Source: Candidatus Harpocratesius repetitus (lineage in GTDB: Archaea; Asgardarchaeota; Lokiarchaeia; Sigyniarchaeales; Promethearchaeaceae). Taken from it: a stretch of 64,000 bases of DNA. A program made the translations under genes and the position numbers. Position 1 is the stretch's first letter, and each line of letters opens with the position of its first letter. The stretch spans positions 4,031,450 to 4,095,449 of the forward strand of contig JAIZWK010000001.1 in the NCBI GenBank assembly GCA_021498095.1. The letters run 5' to 3'. Positions 9,213 to 17,025 of the stretch are shown here, piece by piece. The notes beneath the pieces were generated by a model, which saw only the letters and a program-made list of their open reading frames with translations, searched no databases and was not told the origin of the DNA.

Positions 9213-9566
9213 ATGAGTGAAAAAACAGAAAATTCTACTTCTCAAACATTAAATAATATTAATAACCATATGAAAGATCTTAGCAAACAAGATCCTAAGT
9301 GGATGCAATCTTTTGGGAATTTTATGAATCAAAGCAAAAAGGACGGAGCATTAAGCGCTAAATTCAAAGAACTTATTGGAGTAGCACTATCTGTAAAAGC
9401 ACAATGCGAGCGATGTATTGTGTGGCATGTTAAAAATGCAATTGATTTAGGAGCAACACGACAAGAAATCTTAGAAGCATGTGAAGTCGCTGTAGTAATG
9501 TCTGGTGGTCCTGGGTTGATGTACTTAGAAGATGTTCAGCGTGCTCTTAAAGATTTAGGTTTATAG
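9213..9566 (+). CDS. Carboxymuconolactone decarboxylase/AhpD-like protein
   Basis: 117 residues of the AhpD-like fold. The redox-type motif C65-E-R-C68 followed by His72 (AQCERCIVWH) is the AhpD active-site arrangement (CxxC plus nearby His), and the end GGPGLMYLEDV is typical of the family. Members are small alkylhydroperoxidase- or decarboxylase-like enzymes that often act in oxidative-stress defence; the two Cys residues favour a redox role over decarboxylation. Length is normal. It is monocistronic, with a T-rich terminator-like run just downstream. Confidence 0.88.
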   Translation: MSEKTENSTSQTLNNINNHMKDLSKQDPKWMQSFGNFMNQSKKDGALSAKFKELIGVALSVKAQCERCIVWHVKNAIDLGATRQEILEACEVAVVMSGGPGLMYLEDVQRALKDLGL

Positions 9567-9584
9567 TCAGAATTGTATTGTAGA

Positions 9585-9608
9585 TCCCCTTTTTTAGCTT
9601 TTTTTTCC
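9585..9608 (+). terminator. T-rich intrinsic terminator-like run
   Basis: Two successive T-tracts follow a CCCC within 45 bases of the stop of the AhpD-like gene. Archaeal RNA polymerase terminates on such T-runs without a strong hairpin, so this probably ends the transcript. Confidence 0.5.
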
Positions 9609-9635
9609 ATACTATTTAATTAGAAATATATGAAA

Positions 9636-9680
9636 AATTCTTTTGGAAATATCTGAATAATTCTTTTGGAAATTTCTGAA
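9636..9680. repeat. Two tandem 22-base direct repeats upstream of the sensor gene
   Basis: The 22-mer starting AATTCTTTTGGAAATATCTG occurs at 9636-9657 and again, with one base changed, at 9659-9680, giving a 23-base period. The pair ends about 75 bases before the GTG start of the sensor protein at 9755 and could be a double operator or activator site on one DNA face. Confidence 0.55.
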
Positions 9681-9754
9681 AAGCTTTAAATTATATACGC
9701 ACAGAAATTATATTTCCCAGTGAGATTGAATAATACATTTTTGAGGCAGATCAT

Positions 9755-11044
9755 GTGATTTTGTTTAATTCGAAAATTTATCAGAATTTATGCGGATTTT
9801 TATGGATTCGTCCTTCAGGAGTACCTTATTTTAAATGGTTTTCGCCCGAAAATACCCAAGAAACATGGAAAATAAATGATTTATTTTTCTCTGGATTCTT
9901 TAGCGCCATTTCTTCTTCAAGTGAAGTATTTTTTGGTGGTGATCCACTCCGATATCTGGAATTTTCCCAATATAAAATTTATACTGAAAAAACTAAAAAT
10001 AATGATCTGTTCGTTGTTATTGCAAAAAAAGAAACTCCTGAACAAATAGCCAAAACACTTCTAGAAAAAATGTTAGAACATTATTTTGATAGTAATTTAA
10101 CTTCAATTCACGAAATTGAAGAAGATTACGGAAGTGTTCAAGAAAAATTCATGCAAATTTTATCTGAGATTGAAAAAAATTGGAATAAAATAAAAAATAA
10201 TAATATAGATAAAAAAAGGCAAGTAATTATTCCATTTTCAAGTGAAAATCAAATAAAATCTGAAAAAACTTCAAATTTAACAATTGGAAAAAATGGAATT
10301 CACCGTCAAGCAAAGAAAATAGCAGAATTGGAGCAAAAGTTAGGTGCTGTTAGCATTTTGGGGCGGACTATAGGTCACACATTAAATAATATATTGGCAA
10401 CTATTTTGGGTAATGTAAATTTGTCTAAATTAGAAGTCTCTGAAAAAAGTGAAATCTATAAGAACTTGGATGAAACCGAATATGCATGTATCCGTGCTAG
10501 AAATCTCATTTTTCAATTATTGAATATATCAAAAAATATCAGTTCAGCGACGTCTTCCAAAGAAATTGAATTGATTGCAAGAAAAAAAATGGAAGAAATT
10601 GATAATAATAAGAGCTATAACCTTCCAGATAATATTCAAGATAAAGCAAAATCATTAGTTTTGGGCAAAGGATCAATTTTGCTGATGGATGATGATAAAG
10701 CGATCTTAGAAACTGGAAGAAAAATGATCAATAGATTGGGATACAAAGTCAATACTTCAAAAAATTTAAAAAATGCCTTAGAAACTTATATTCAACATCA
10801 GAAGCAAGGAACTCCATTTGATGTTGTTATTTTAGACTTTTCTGCAATAGGAGGCGTGGGAGAATTTGGCTCATTAATTTGGAAATATGTAGATCCTAAA
10901 GTTAAAGCAATTGTTTCCAGTGGATATAGTGGGGATCCAATTTTTAATAATTATCGAAAATTTGGATATAGTGGTGTTCTTAAAAAACCTTACAATTTAG
11001 GAGAGTTAAGCTTAATATTATCGCAAATAATAAATCATACATGA
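9755..11044 (+). CDS. Sensor protein: longin/roadblock-like domain, histidine-kinase dimerisation box and receiver, no ATPase domain
   Basis: 429 residues. Residues about 12-130 resemble the profilin/longin/roadblock-like fold seen in other proteins of this window, with FSGFFSAISSSSEVFFGGD in the position where others have LISG(L)xSxI. A charged coiled segment follows. Residues about 195-255 look like a histidine-kinase DHp helix pair, GHTLNNILATILGNV, with candidate phospho-acceptor His208. Residues 305-425 are a receiver domain: acidic cluster D312-D314, phospho-acceptor Asp361 in VILDFS, and the KKP lysine. There is no kinase ATP-binding (N/G box) region between the two, so it cannot phosphorylate itself and may be a relay or scaffold. 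The GTG start is preceded by GAGG. Confidence 0.78.
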   Translation: MILFNSKIYQNLCGFLWIRPSGVPYFKWFSPENTQETWKINDLFFSGFFSAISSSSEVFFGGDPLRYLEFSQYKIYTEKTKNNDLFVVIAKKETPEQIAKTLLEKMLEHYFDSNLTSIHEIEEDYGSVQEKFMQILSEIEKNWNKIKNNNIDKKRQVIIPFSSENQIKSEKTSNLTIGKNGIHRQAKKIAELEQKLGAVSILGRTIGHTLNNILATILGNVNLSKLEVSEKSEIYKNLDETEYACIRARNLIFQLLNISKNISSATSSKEIELIARKKMEEIDNNKSYNLPDNIQDKAKSLVLGKGSILLMDDDKAILETGRKMINRLGYKVNTSKNLKNALETYIQHQKQGTPFDVVILDFSAIGGVGEFGSLIWKYVDPKVKAIVSSGYSGDPIFNNYRKFGYSGVLKKPYNLGELSLILSQIINHT

Positions 11045-11083
11045 TCACCAAGAAAAATATATAGTTAAAAATCAATTAATATT

Positions 11084-11914
11084 ATGGAATATCGAGATGA
11101 AACAACTGGAATTTTTTATCAAGTAGTTGGAGATGGAATCCCCGTTCTTTTTTTACATGGACTTGGAGTAGATCATCGAACTTTACAATTTATTTTTGAA
11201 TCATTTTTCCAGAATCATCCAAAATTTTTATTCAAACGAATTTATTTAGATCTACCAGGAATGGGAAAAACACCCACAAATCCAAATATTCGCACATCTG
11301 ACGACATATTAAACCTTTTACTTAAATTTATTAAAAATACGATTGGAAAATCCCAATTTATTCTTGTAGGACAGAGTTATGGCGGATATCTCGCTCAAGG
11401 GATAATGTATAACATCTCTATGTCTTTGATCGCTGCAATTCTAATTTGCCCAGTGGTAATTCCTGAAGTTGAGAAAAGAGACGTCCCAGATCGACAAATT
11501 ATAAAGAAAAACTCTGTTTTTTTGGCAAGTCTTTCTAAAGAAGAGCGACAAGATTATTTAAAAAATACTGTAATTATTTCACCAGAAAATTGGAAAATTT
11601 TTTCAAAATATATTAGGTCGGCTTTTTCAACTGTAGATAAATCATTCATTTCAGAATTATTCCATCAACATTACCCATTTCTCAAAAACCTGCAAGATTT
11701 GAAGCAACAATATCAATTTCCGACCCTATTTCTACTTGGAAAGCAAGATTCCACAGTAGGATATAGAGATCATTGGAAAATCTTATCTCAATTCTCCCAT
11801 GCTTCTTTTTTTATAATAGATATTGCAGGTCATAATTTATTAATTGAACAAGCATCTCTTATTTTTAACATTCTTGAATGGTATTTTAATCAGATCGAAA
11901 ATATTACTAATTGA
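11084..11914 (+). CDS. Alpha/beta hydrolase with complete catalytic triad
   Basis: 276 residues, typical length. Oxyanion-hole region FLHGLG (23-28), nucleophile elbow GQSYGG with Ser98, acid Asp222 in LGKQDSTV and His250 in AGHNLL form a full triad. A small lid of helices lies between residues 125 and 195. The exact ester, lactone or peptide substrate cannot be told. It starts 40 bases after the sensor gene on the same strand and may be co-transcribed. Confidence 0.87.
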   Translation: MEYRDETTGIFYQVVGDGIPVLFLHGLGVDHRTLQFIFESFFQNHPKFLFKRIYLDLPGMGKTPTNPNIRTSDDILNLLLKFIKNTIGKSQFILVGQSYGGYLAQGIMYNISMSLIAAILICPVVIPEVEKRDVPDRQIIKKNSVFLASLSKEERQDYLKNTVIISPENWKIFSKYIRSAFSTVDKSFISELFHQHYPFLKNLQDLKQQYQFPTLFLLGKQDSTVGYRDHWKILSQFSHASFFIIDIAGHNLLIEQASLIFNILEWYFNQIENITN

Positions 11915-11987
11915 AAATAGAACAACCATATCTTACATAAAACATTAGCTAATTAATTTATTATTAATCAGAGAGAAATGACAAATC

Positions 11988-12842
11988 ATGTTATTTGAAC
12001 AATTTCAAATTTTTCCTGGAATTGGAAAAAAAATATCGCAGAAATTGAGAGAAGCAAATATTAAAAATTGGGATGATGTTCTGAATTCGGCTTGTCCTTC
12101 AAAAATTCCAATATCAAAATGGAATAAGATGCAAGATTTTATTACAAATTTTCAAAAAGCACTCAATTGTAATAATTATCAAAAATTAGCAACATTACTT
12201 CCTGAAAAATACCATTGGTACTTGATTCCCCATGTCCTTTCCAAAGTTGCATATTTAGACATTGAAACAACAGGTTTATCATGGCACAATAGCCACATAA
12301 CAACAATTGCAGTGTATGATGGAATCAAAGTTCATGATTTTGTAAGGTACGATAATTTGGATGAATTTCCTGAATTTATATCTAAATTTCCTGTATTGGT
12401 TACATATTATGGGAAATGCTTTGATCTTCCATTTATTCGATATGAAATGAATATTAATTTCCCTCAAATTCATTATGATCTCTGTTTCTTATTACGTAAA
12501 ATAGGATTGACCGGAGGATTAAAGAGAATTGAACATCAAGTTGGGATTTCTCGAATTGAATCTGAAGGAGTAGATGGTTATGATGCAGTTGTTCTTTGGC
12601 GGAAATATCGAAAAAATAATGATAAACGATATTTAGAGACATTACTAGCATACAATAATGAAGATGTGCTCAATTTGGAATATTTACTTTATTACGGTTA
12701 TAATAGACTTTGTTTTAACATTTTAGCTACTCAATCTCAAAATTCTAGTGCATCATTATTACAATTCCCAAATAAAAAGATAAAGAATCCTTTTAGAGCC
12801 CACACAGAGATAATACAAGAAATTCACCAAAGAAGTGTATAA
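11988..12842 (+). CDS. RNase H-like 3'-5' exonuclease, YprB-type
   Basis: 284 residues. The first about 60 residues look like helix-hairpin-helix DNA-binding motifs (FPGIGKKISQKL at 9-20). Then comes a DnaQ/RNase-T-like nuclease core with the DEDDy residues: D91 and E93 in YLDIETTG, D146 in GKCFDLPF, and Y222 with D226 in YNNEDVLNL. This arrangement matches the YprB/RNase_H_2 family of predicted nucleases. It likely acts on DNA or RNA ends in the cytoplasm; the biological target is not known. Confidence 0.85.
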   Translation: MLFEQFQIFPGIGKKISQKLREANIKNWDDVLNSACPSKIPISKWNKMQDFITNFQKALNCNNYQKLATLLPEKYHWYLIPHVLSKVAYLDIETTGLSWHNSHITTIAVYDGIKVHDFVRYDNLDEFPEFISKFPVLVTYYGKCFDLPFIRYEMNINFPQIHYDLCFLLRKIGLTGGLKRIEHQVGISRIESEGVDGYDAVVLWRKYRKNNDKRYLETLLAYNNEDVLNLEYLLYYGYNRLCFNILATQSQNSSASLLQFPNKKIKNPFRAHTEIIQEIHQRSV

Positions 12843-12888
12843 AAAAAGAAAGAAAAAGGAAAAAATAGATCTATCTTAAAGAAAAGAT

Positions 12889-13368
12889 TTAAATTCGAAC
12901 TGAACCATAAATTCTTTGTTTGATCCATGGAAGATTACCAATTTCCTGCATAGGGATCTTTCCTTGAATATTTACAATATGAAATCGATTGGATGGATCA
13001 ATTTCAAGAGATTCTTCGCATAAATCATAAAATTCATTAATTTGACAAATCTTGGGTGCTCTCGATCTATTTTCACTTAATTGTATCAATTTCACAGGTT
13101 CTGAGCGGAATAACCAAAAAGCATCTTCTTTCTTTATTCTATACTGCTGGATCGAAGAAATTTTACTCGCATAGAGATTCACATGAGATTTTATTACAGC
13201 TATATCTTCATTAGATAATGGTTTTTTCACTCCAAATTCATAATAGAAAGTATTATTATCGGCATGTGCATGAATCAAAATAATTTCGGGAAAGAGCTTT
13301 TTTACAATTTCCATTACAATTAATGCCCCAATTTTCTGATTTTTAATATTATTCATATTTTCGTTCAT
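12889..13368 (-). CDS. Stand-alone threonyl-tRNA synthetase N2/SAD-like domain, degenerate zinc site
   Basis: 159 residues that match, in order, the landmarks of the tRNA_SAD (ThrRS N2, AlaRS-like editing) domain: FYYEF (41-45) preceded by an Asn-rich turn, a P-L-(S/T)-x-E-D helix start (50-55), a basic K-K-E-D-A helix (79-83), FYDLCEES (113-120) where ThrRS has VDLCRGPH, and QRIYGSV (151-157), the motif that ends the N2 domain. The protein stops exactly there, with no catalytic or anticodon domain. The His pair of HxxxH is absent (NQKIGAL) and the CxxxH motif keeps Cys117 but lacks the His, so metal-dependent editing is unlikely. It is convergent with the exonuclease gene. Confidence 0.72.
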   Translation of the reverse strand: MNENMNNIKNQKIGALIVMEIVKKLFPEIILIHAHADNNTFYYEFGVKKPLSNEDIAVIKSHVNLYASKISSIQQYRIKKEDAFWLFRSEPVKLIQLSENRSRAPKICQINEFYDLCEESLEIDPSNRFHIVNIQGKIPMQEIGNLPWIKQRIYGSVRI

Positions 13369-14325
13369 TTTTTCTCACTAATTGATTGATTTTTATTATA
13401 TTTTCTCTATTTTTTCAAAAAAAAAAGACTTAAAGTGTTTTATTCAAATTCTGATTTTTTTAAATAATTTTTAAGATTCTGTTAAAAACAGTGGCAATTG
13501 AAGTTAAAATGGTCAAATCTGTATCTATTTTAATTCGATCCTTAATTCTTTCTAAACCCTTAATAAAATACTCGGTTTTTTACAAGAAAGAAATCATAGT
13601 TATAAAAATCAATTAGTGAGGGAAGTGCTTCCAAATGGAAATGGATAAAACTTAATATTAAAGCAATTTCTTCCTGCTTTTTTCATTTTTCTTTCACATT
13701 TTATAGAAATTGATTTCATTATCAGATATTCATAATAAAGTAAAATCCAATATATATAAAATATCTACACAAACATAAAAATCTTTATATTTCTCTAAGA
13801 AAATTATTATTCTAAAGATAATTAGGGAAGACAGGCAGAAACAGTTATGTAACTGGAAATTATAGATCTTTCCAATTAGAAAAATATAATTCCTTTTTTA
13901 TTGAATCCTGCCAGAGTCATATCATATTAATCTTGGTAAAATCTACCGGATCTATTTTGAAGTAATTAAAAATTCGCTCACTGCTATGCAAGAAAGGATA
14001 TGTAAAATCAAAACACTGCAAAACGCCATATCTCCTATATTTAGAAAACAAAATACAAGGAGATTTGTTCATAAAGCAATGTAATCAATTATTTGAAACC
14101 TCACTTACTACGGGCAATATTTAGTTATTTTTACCCGACGCAGTGAGCCAACGAGTGAAGTTAGTTTTACACCAAATAAAACGATTCCATTGCATTTTAA
14201 TTCACAAAAATTTTTCTATAATCATTTACCAGAGTAAATTCTTATTAAATTGTTGTTAATATAAAATAAAAAATTTTTTCTCTTGATCTTTTTTGTATCT
14301 CAGAATTTTTAACAATCATATAACT
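13369..14325. other. 957-base gene-free stretch
   Basis: No open frame of convincing composition is present on either strand. One clear feature is an inverted repeat ATCTCCT (14030-14036) / AGGAGAT (14058-14064) with a 21-base loop. The block at about 14135-14165 (ACCCGACGCAGTGAGCC) is less AT-rich than its surroundings. It could hold a small RNA, but I cannot identify one. Confidence 0.5.
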
Positions 14326-14595
14326 ATGCTTATTAAGAAGAAAATGAAAATTGATCTTCATGGATATGAATTATCAGATGCAATCGTAGAAATTAGTTAT
14401 GCAATTCGAGAACTTGACTTAAAAAAAGACCATGTTATTGAGATCGTTCATGGTTTTCATTCAGGCCAAGTTTTGAAAAATTACATACGTTCTAAAAAAT
14501 TTCTTCAAGATATGAAAAAAGATGGTTATTCTTTAAAAGCATTAAGTGGAAATAATCCTGGTTCTTCCTTTTTTCTTGTAACTCTGAAACGATAA
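14326..14595 (+). CDS. Small Smr-domain protein
   Basis: About 89 residues making up essentially one Smr domain: KIDLHGY at the start (DLHG motif), a helix IVEISYAIRELDL, the VHGFHSGQVLKNYI segment matching the (I)HGxGxGxL motif, and a C-terminal SGNNPGSSFFLVTL matching GxxGxTxV. Smr domains act as nicking nucleases or RNA-binding nucleases. The ATG at 14326 is chosen over an upstream TTG because it places the DLHG motif at the usual distance from the N terminus. Confidence 0.82.
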   Translation: MLIKKKMKIDLHGYELSDAIVEISYAIRELDLKKDHVIEIVHGFHSGQVLKNYIRSKKFLQDMKKDGYSLKALSGNNPGSSFFLVTLKR

Positions 14596-14760
14596 ATTAT
14601 TTATCTCCTTAATAATAATTGAGATTCTAATTAAAGTTCTGTGATGAAAAGTTATTCAACGATAATAAAATAAATATGCAATGTTTCGTTATTCCAGTTA
14701 GATAAAGAATAAAAATCATCAAAAAAAATGCTTTTTTACTCTTTTTAGTAGGTTAAATTT

Positions 14761-16164
14761 ATGTTATTTACAGATATGAATATCGATTCTCGAATAATTA
14801 AAGCGTTGGAAGAGAATAATATAGCTTCCCCCACTGAAATTCAAGAACAATGCATTCCTTACGGTCTATCTAAGCAAAAGTCACATGTCATTGGCCAAGC
14901 GAAAACTGGTTCCGGAAAAACATTAGCTTTTGCAATACCAATAATTGAAAAAATAAATCCTAAAAATCACCACATTCAGGCAGTTGTTATTGTTCCGACT
15001 CGTGAATTATGTAAACAGAACGCTTCTGTATTCCGATCGATTACTATATATAAAAAAGTAAAAATTGTCGAAGTTTATGGTGGCGCTTCGATTCGTGTTC
15101 AAATAGAGCAAATCCATAAAGGAGGGCAAATATTAATTGCAACTCCAGGAAGATTAATTGATTTAATAAAACGCGGAGAGATAAATTTCAGACAGGTAAA
15201 ATTTGTAGCTTTAGATGAAGCAGACCGCATGTTGGACATGGGTTTTCTTCCAGATATTGAATTCATCCTTTTCAAAACTATGAAAAATATATCACCCCGT
15301 TTATTCCTATTTTCTGCAACTTTATTGGCTGAAATCAAAAATATCATCGGGAAATTCACAAAAAACGATATTGTACATGAAATTGATGTTAGTAAAGATT
15401 CCCTAACTGTAGAAAATTGTGATCAATATGCATATAATATTGAAAATAATAAATTTTGGAATTTTATTAGAATATTAAATGAAGAACGCCCTGATTTTTC
15501 AATAATCTTCACGAAAACCAAGCGAAATGCTGAAAAAATATCACAGAGACTAAGTCAAGAGCGGAATTTGAATTTTGGATTAAAAGTAGGATTTGTTCAT
15601 GGTGATTTATCTCAAGCAAAGCGAGAAAAAACAGTGTCTATGTTCCGAAAAAGAGAATTAAATTGTTTAGTTGCCACCAACGTTTTAGCGCGTGGTTTAG
15701 ATTTTCCTAAAGTATCTCATGTTTTTAATTATGACATTCCTCGTGATCCTGAAGATTACGTTCATAGAATTGGTCGAACTGCTAGAATAACTGGAGTTGA
15801 GAGAAATGTTACAACTGGTAAAGCAATTTCACTTGTATCTTCAGATAATCGAATGTATTTAAAGAATATTGAAAAATTTTTGAAAAGAAAGATTGAAAAA
15901 CGACAAATACCAAATGTACCTAAAAAAGTTTTAAAAGAAAAAAAAAGAAATAATTTTCACTCCCAAATCGAACCAAGAATGATTAAGAAATCTTTAAATC
16001 AAAAAAGGAAGAAATATTCTTCACAAAATACTTCAAAATCATCAACAACATACAGAAAAGGTTTATCTTTGCAAAAGAATTCAAAAAAAAATCATTCTGT
16101 TAGAAAAAGAGGAAAATCGAAAAATTACTCTTCAAAAAATCATAAAATCATTTCAACTCATTAA
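14761..16164 (+). CDS. DEAD-box RNA helicase
   Basis: 467 residues with all core motifs: Q motif SPTEIQEQ (23-30), motif I AKTGSGKT (47-54), PTREL (79-83), TPGR (128-131), DEAD (152-155), SAT (185-187), RGLDFP and HRIGRTAR (about residue 338). A C-terminal tail of about 85 residues rich in Lys, Ser and Arg probably binds RNA non-specifically. It unwinds RNA duplexes in an ATP-dependent way; comparable archaeal proteins serve ribosome assembly or cold adaptation. It is monocistronic. Confidence 0.95.
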   Translation: MLFTDMNIDSRIIKALEENNIASPTEIQEQCIPYGLSKQKSHVIGQAKTGSGKTLAFAIPIIEKINPKNHHIQAVVIVPTRELCKQNASVFRSITIYKKVKIVEVYGGASIRVQIEQIHKGGQILIATPGRLIDLIKRGEINFRQVKFVALDEADRMLDMGFLPDIEFILFKTMKNISPRLFLFSATLLAEIKNIIGKFTKNDIVHEIDVSKDSLTVENCDQYAYNIENNKFWNFIRILNEERPDFSIIFTKTKRNAEKISQRLSQERNLNFGLKVGFVHGDLSQAKREKTVSMFRKRELNCLVATNVLARGLDFPKVSHVFNYDIPRDPEDYVHRIGRTARITGVERNVTTGKAISLVSSDNRMYLKNIEKFLKRKIEKRQIPNVPKKVLKEKKRNNFHSQIEPRMIKKSLNQKRKKYSSQNTSKSSTTYRKGLSLQKNSKKNHSVRKRGKSKNYSSKNHKIISTH

Positions 16165-16347
16165 AATTAATTTTTTTTCAAATTATGATCGATAATATTC
16201 ATTTTAACCCATACTTATGATCAAAATAGAATTTATTTGCATAAAAATTAAATATAATCTGCTTTTTGTTGATTTGAATAATCATTCTATTAAATTCTAA
16301 TAGAAATTTATTCTATTATTATATTTTTGAAAAATTAAAAAAAGGAT

Positions 16348-16860
16348 ATGAAAATCATGCCAAGCTTTGCAGAAACATATGAGGCCATAAAATCTGATAT
16401 ATCAAAAGGTGAAAAGAACTTTAATGTTGAATGCACCATGCTCCCTAAAGGTGCACAAGTTGAAATTAAAATGGATACAAAACCATTTGTCTTTTTAATA
16501 GATGCACCAGTAGGATTGGACGGAACCAACGAAGGACCAAGTCCTCTACTAGCAATTTTAGGTAGTGTTGGTGCTTGTATTATAGCTGTAACTAAATTTT
16601 GGTCTAAAATTATGGATATTCCTATTGAAGAGATGAAAGTATTCAGTCGTGGTCATATTAATTTAGCGGGTATTTTTGGTATTGATGATAATATACCACC
16701 TGGTTACGATAAGTTAGAACCTGTAATTCGAATTAAATCACCTGCACCAAAAGAAAAAGTAGAAGAAATGATGGAAAAAGTATTTTCTCACTGCCCGATT
16801 ATTTACAACATGGCAGGAAACTCTCCTCTTAAACCAAAACTGAAAATAACTCAAACATAA
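16348..16860 (+). CDS. OsmC-like protein
   Basis: 170 residues of the OsmC/Ohr fold. The two family cysteines are present: Cys77 in the central helix (GACIIAVTKFW) and Cys149 in SHCPIIYN, with GPSPLLAILGS before the helix. OsmC proteins reduce organic hydroperoxides through this Cys pair; a subset are of unknown function. Flanked by the DEAD helicase and the TPR protein on the same strand, each with its own leader. A GGAT sequence precedes the ATG. Confidence 0.87.
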   Translation: MKIMPSFAETYEAIKSDISKGEKNFNVECTMLPKGAQVEIKMDTKPFVFLIDAPVGLDGTNEGPSPLLAILGSVGACIIAVTKFWSKIMDIPIEEMKVFSRGHINLAGIFGIDDNIPPGYDKLEPVIRIKSPAPKEKVEEMMEKVFSHCPIIYNMAGNSPLKPKLKITQT

Positions 16861-17025
16861 AAATTTGAGAAATAATTCTTTAGAAAATTTATTTTTTCCT
16901 TTTTTCCGAGTTTGATTAAAGGAAATCCCTATATCTTTTATTGAAAACAAATTTAGGCATGATTATTTTTATTTCATATAGAAACTTAAAAATTTTAAGA
17001 GTGAGCAAGATTCTGGTGGAATCAA

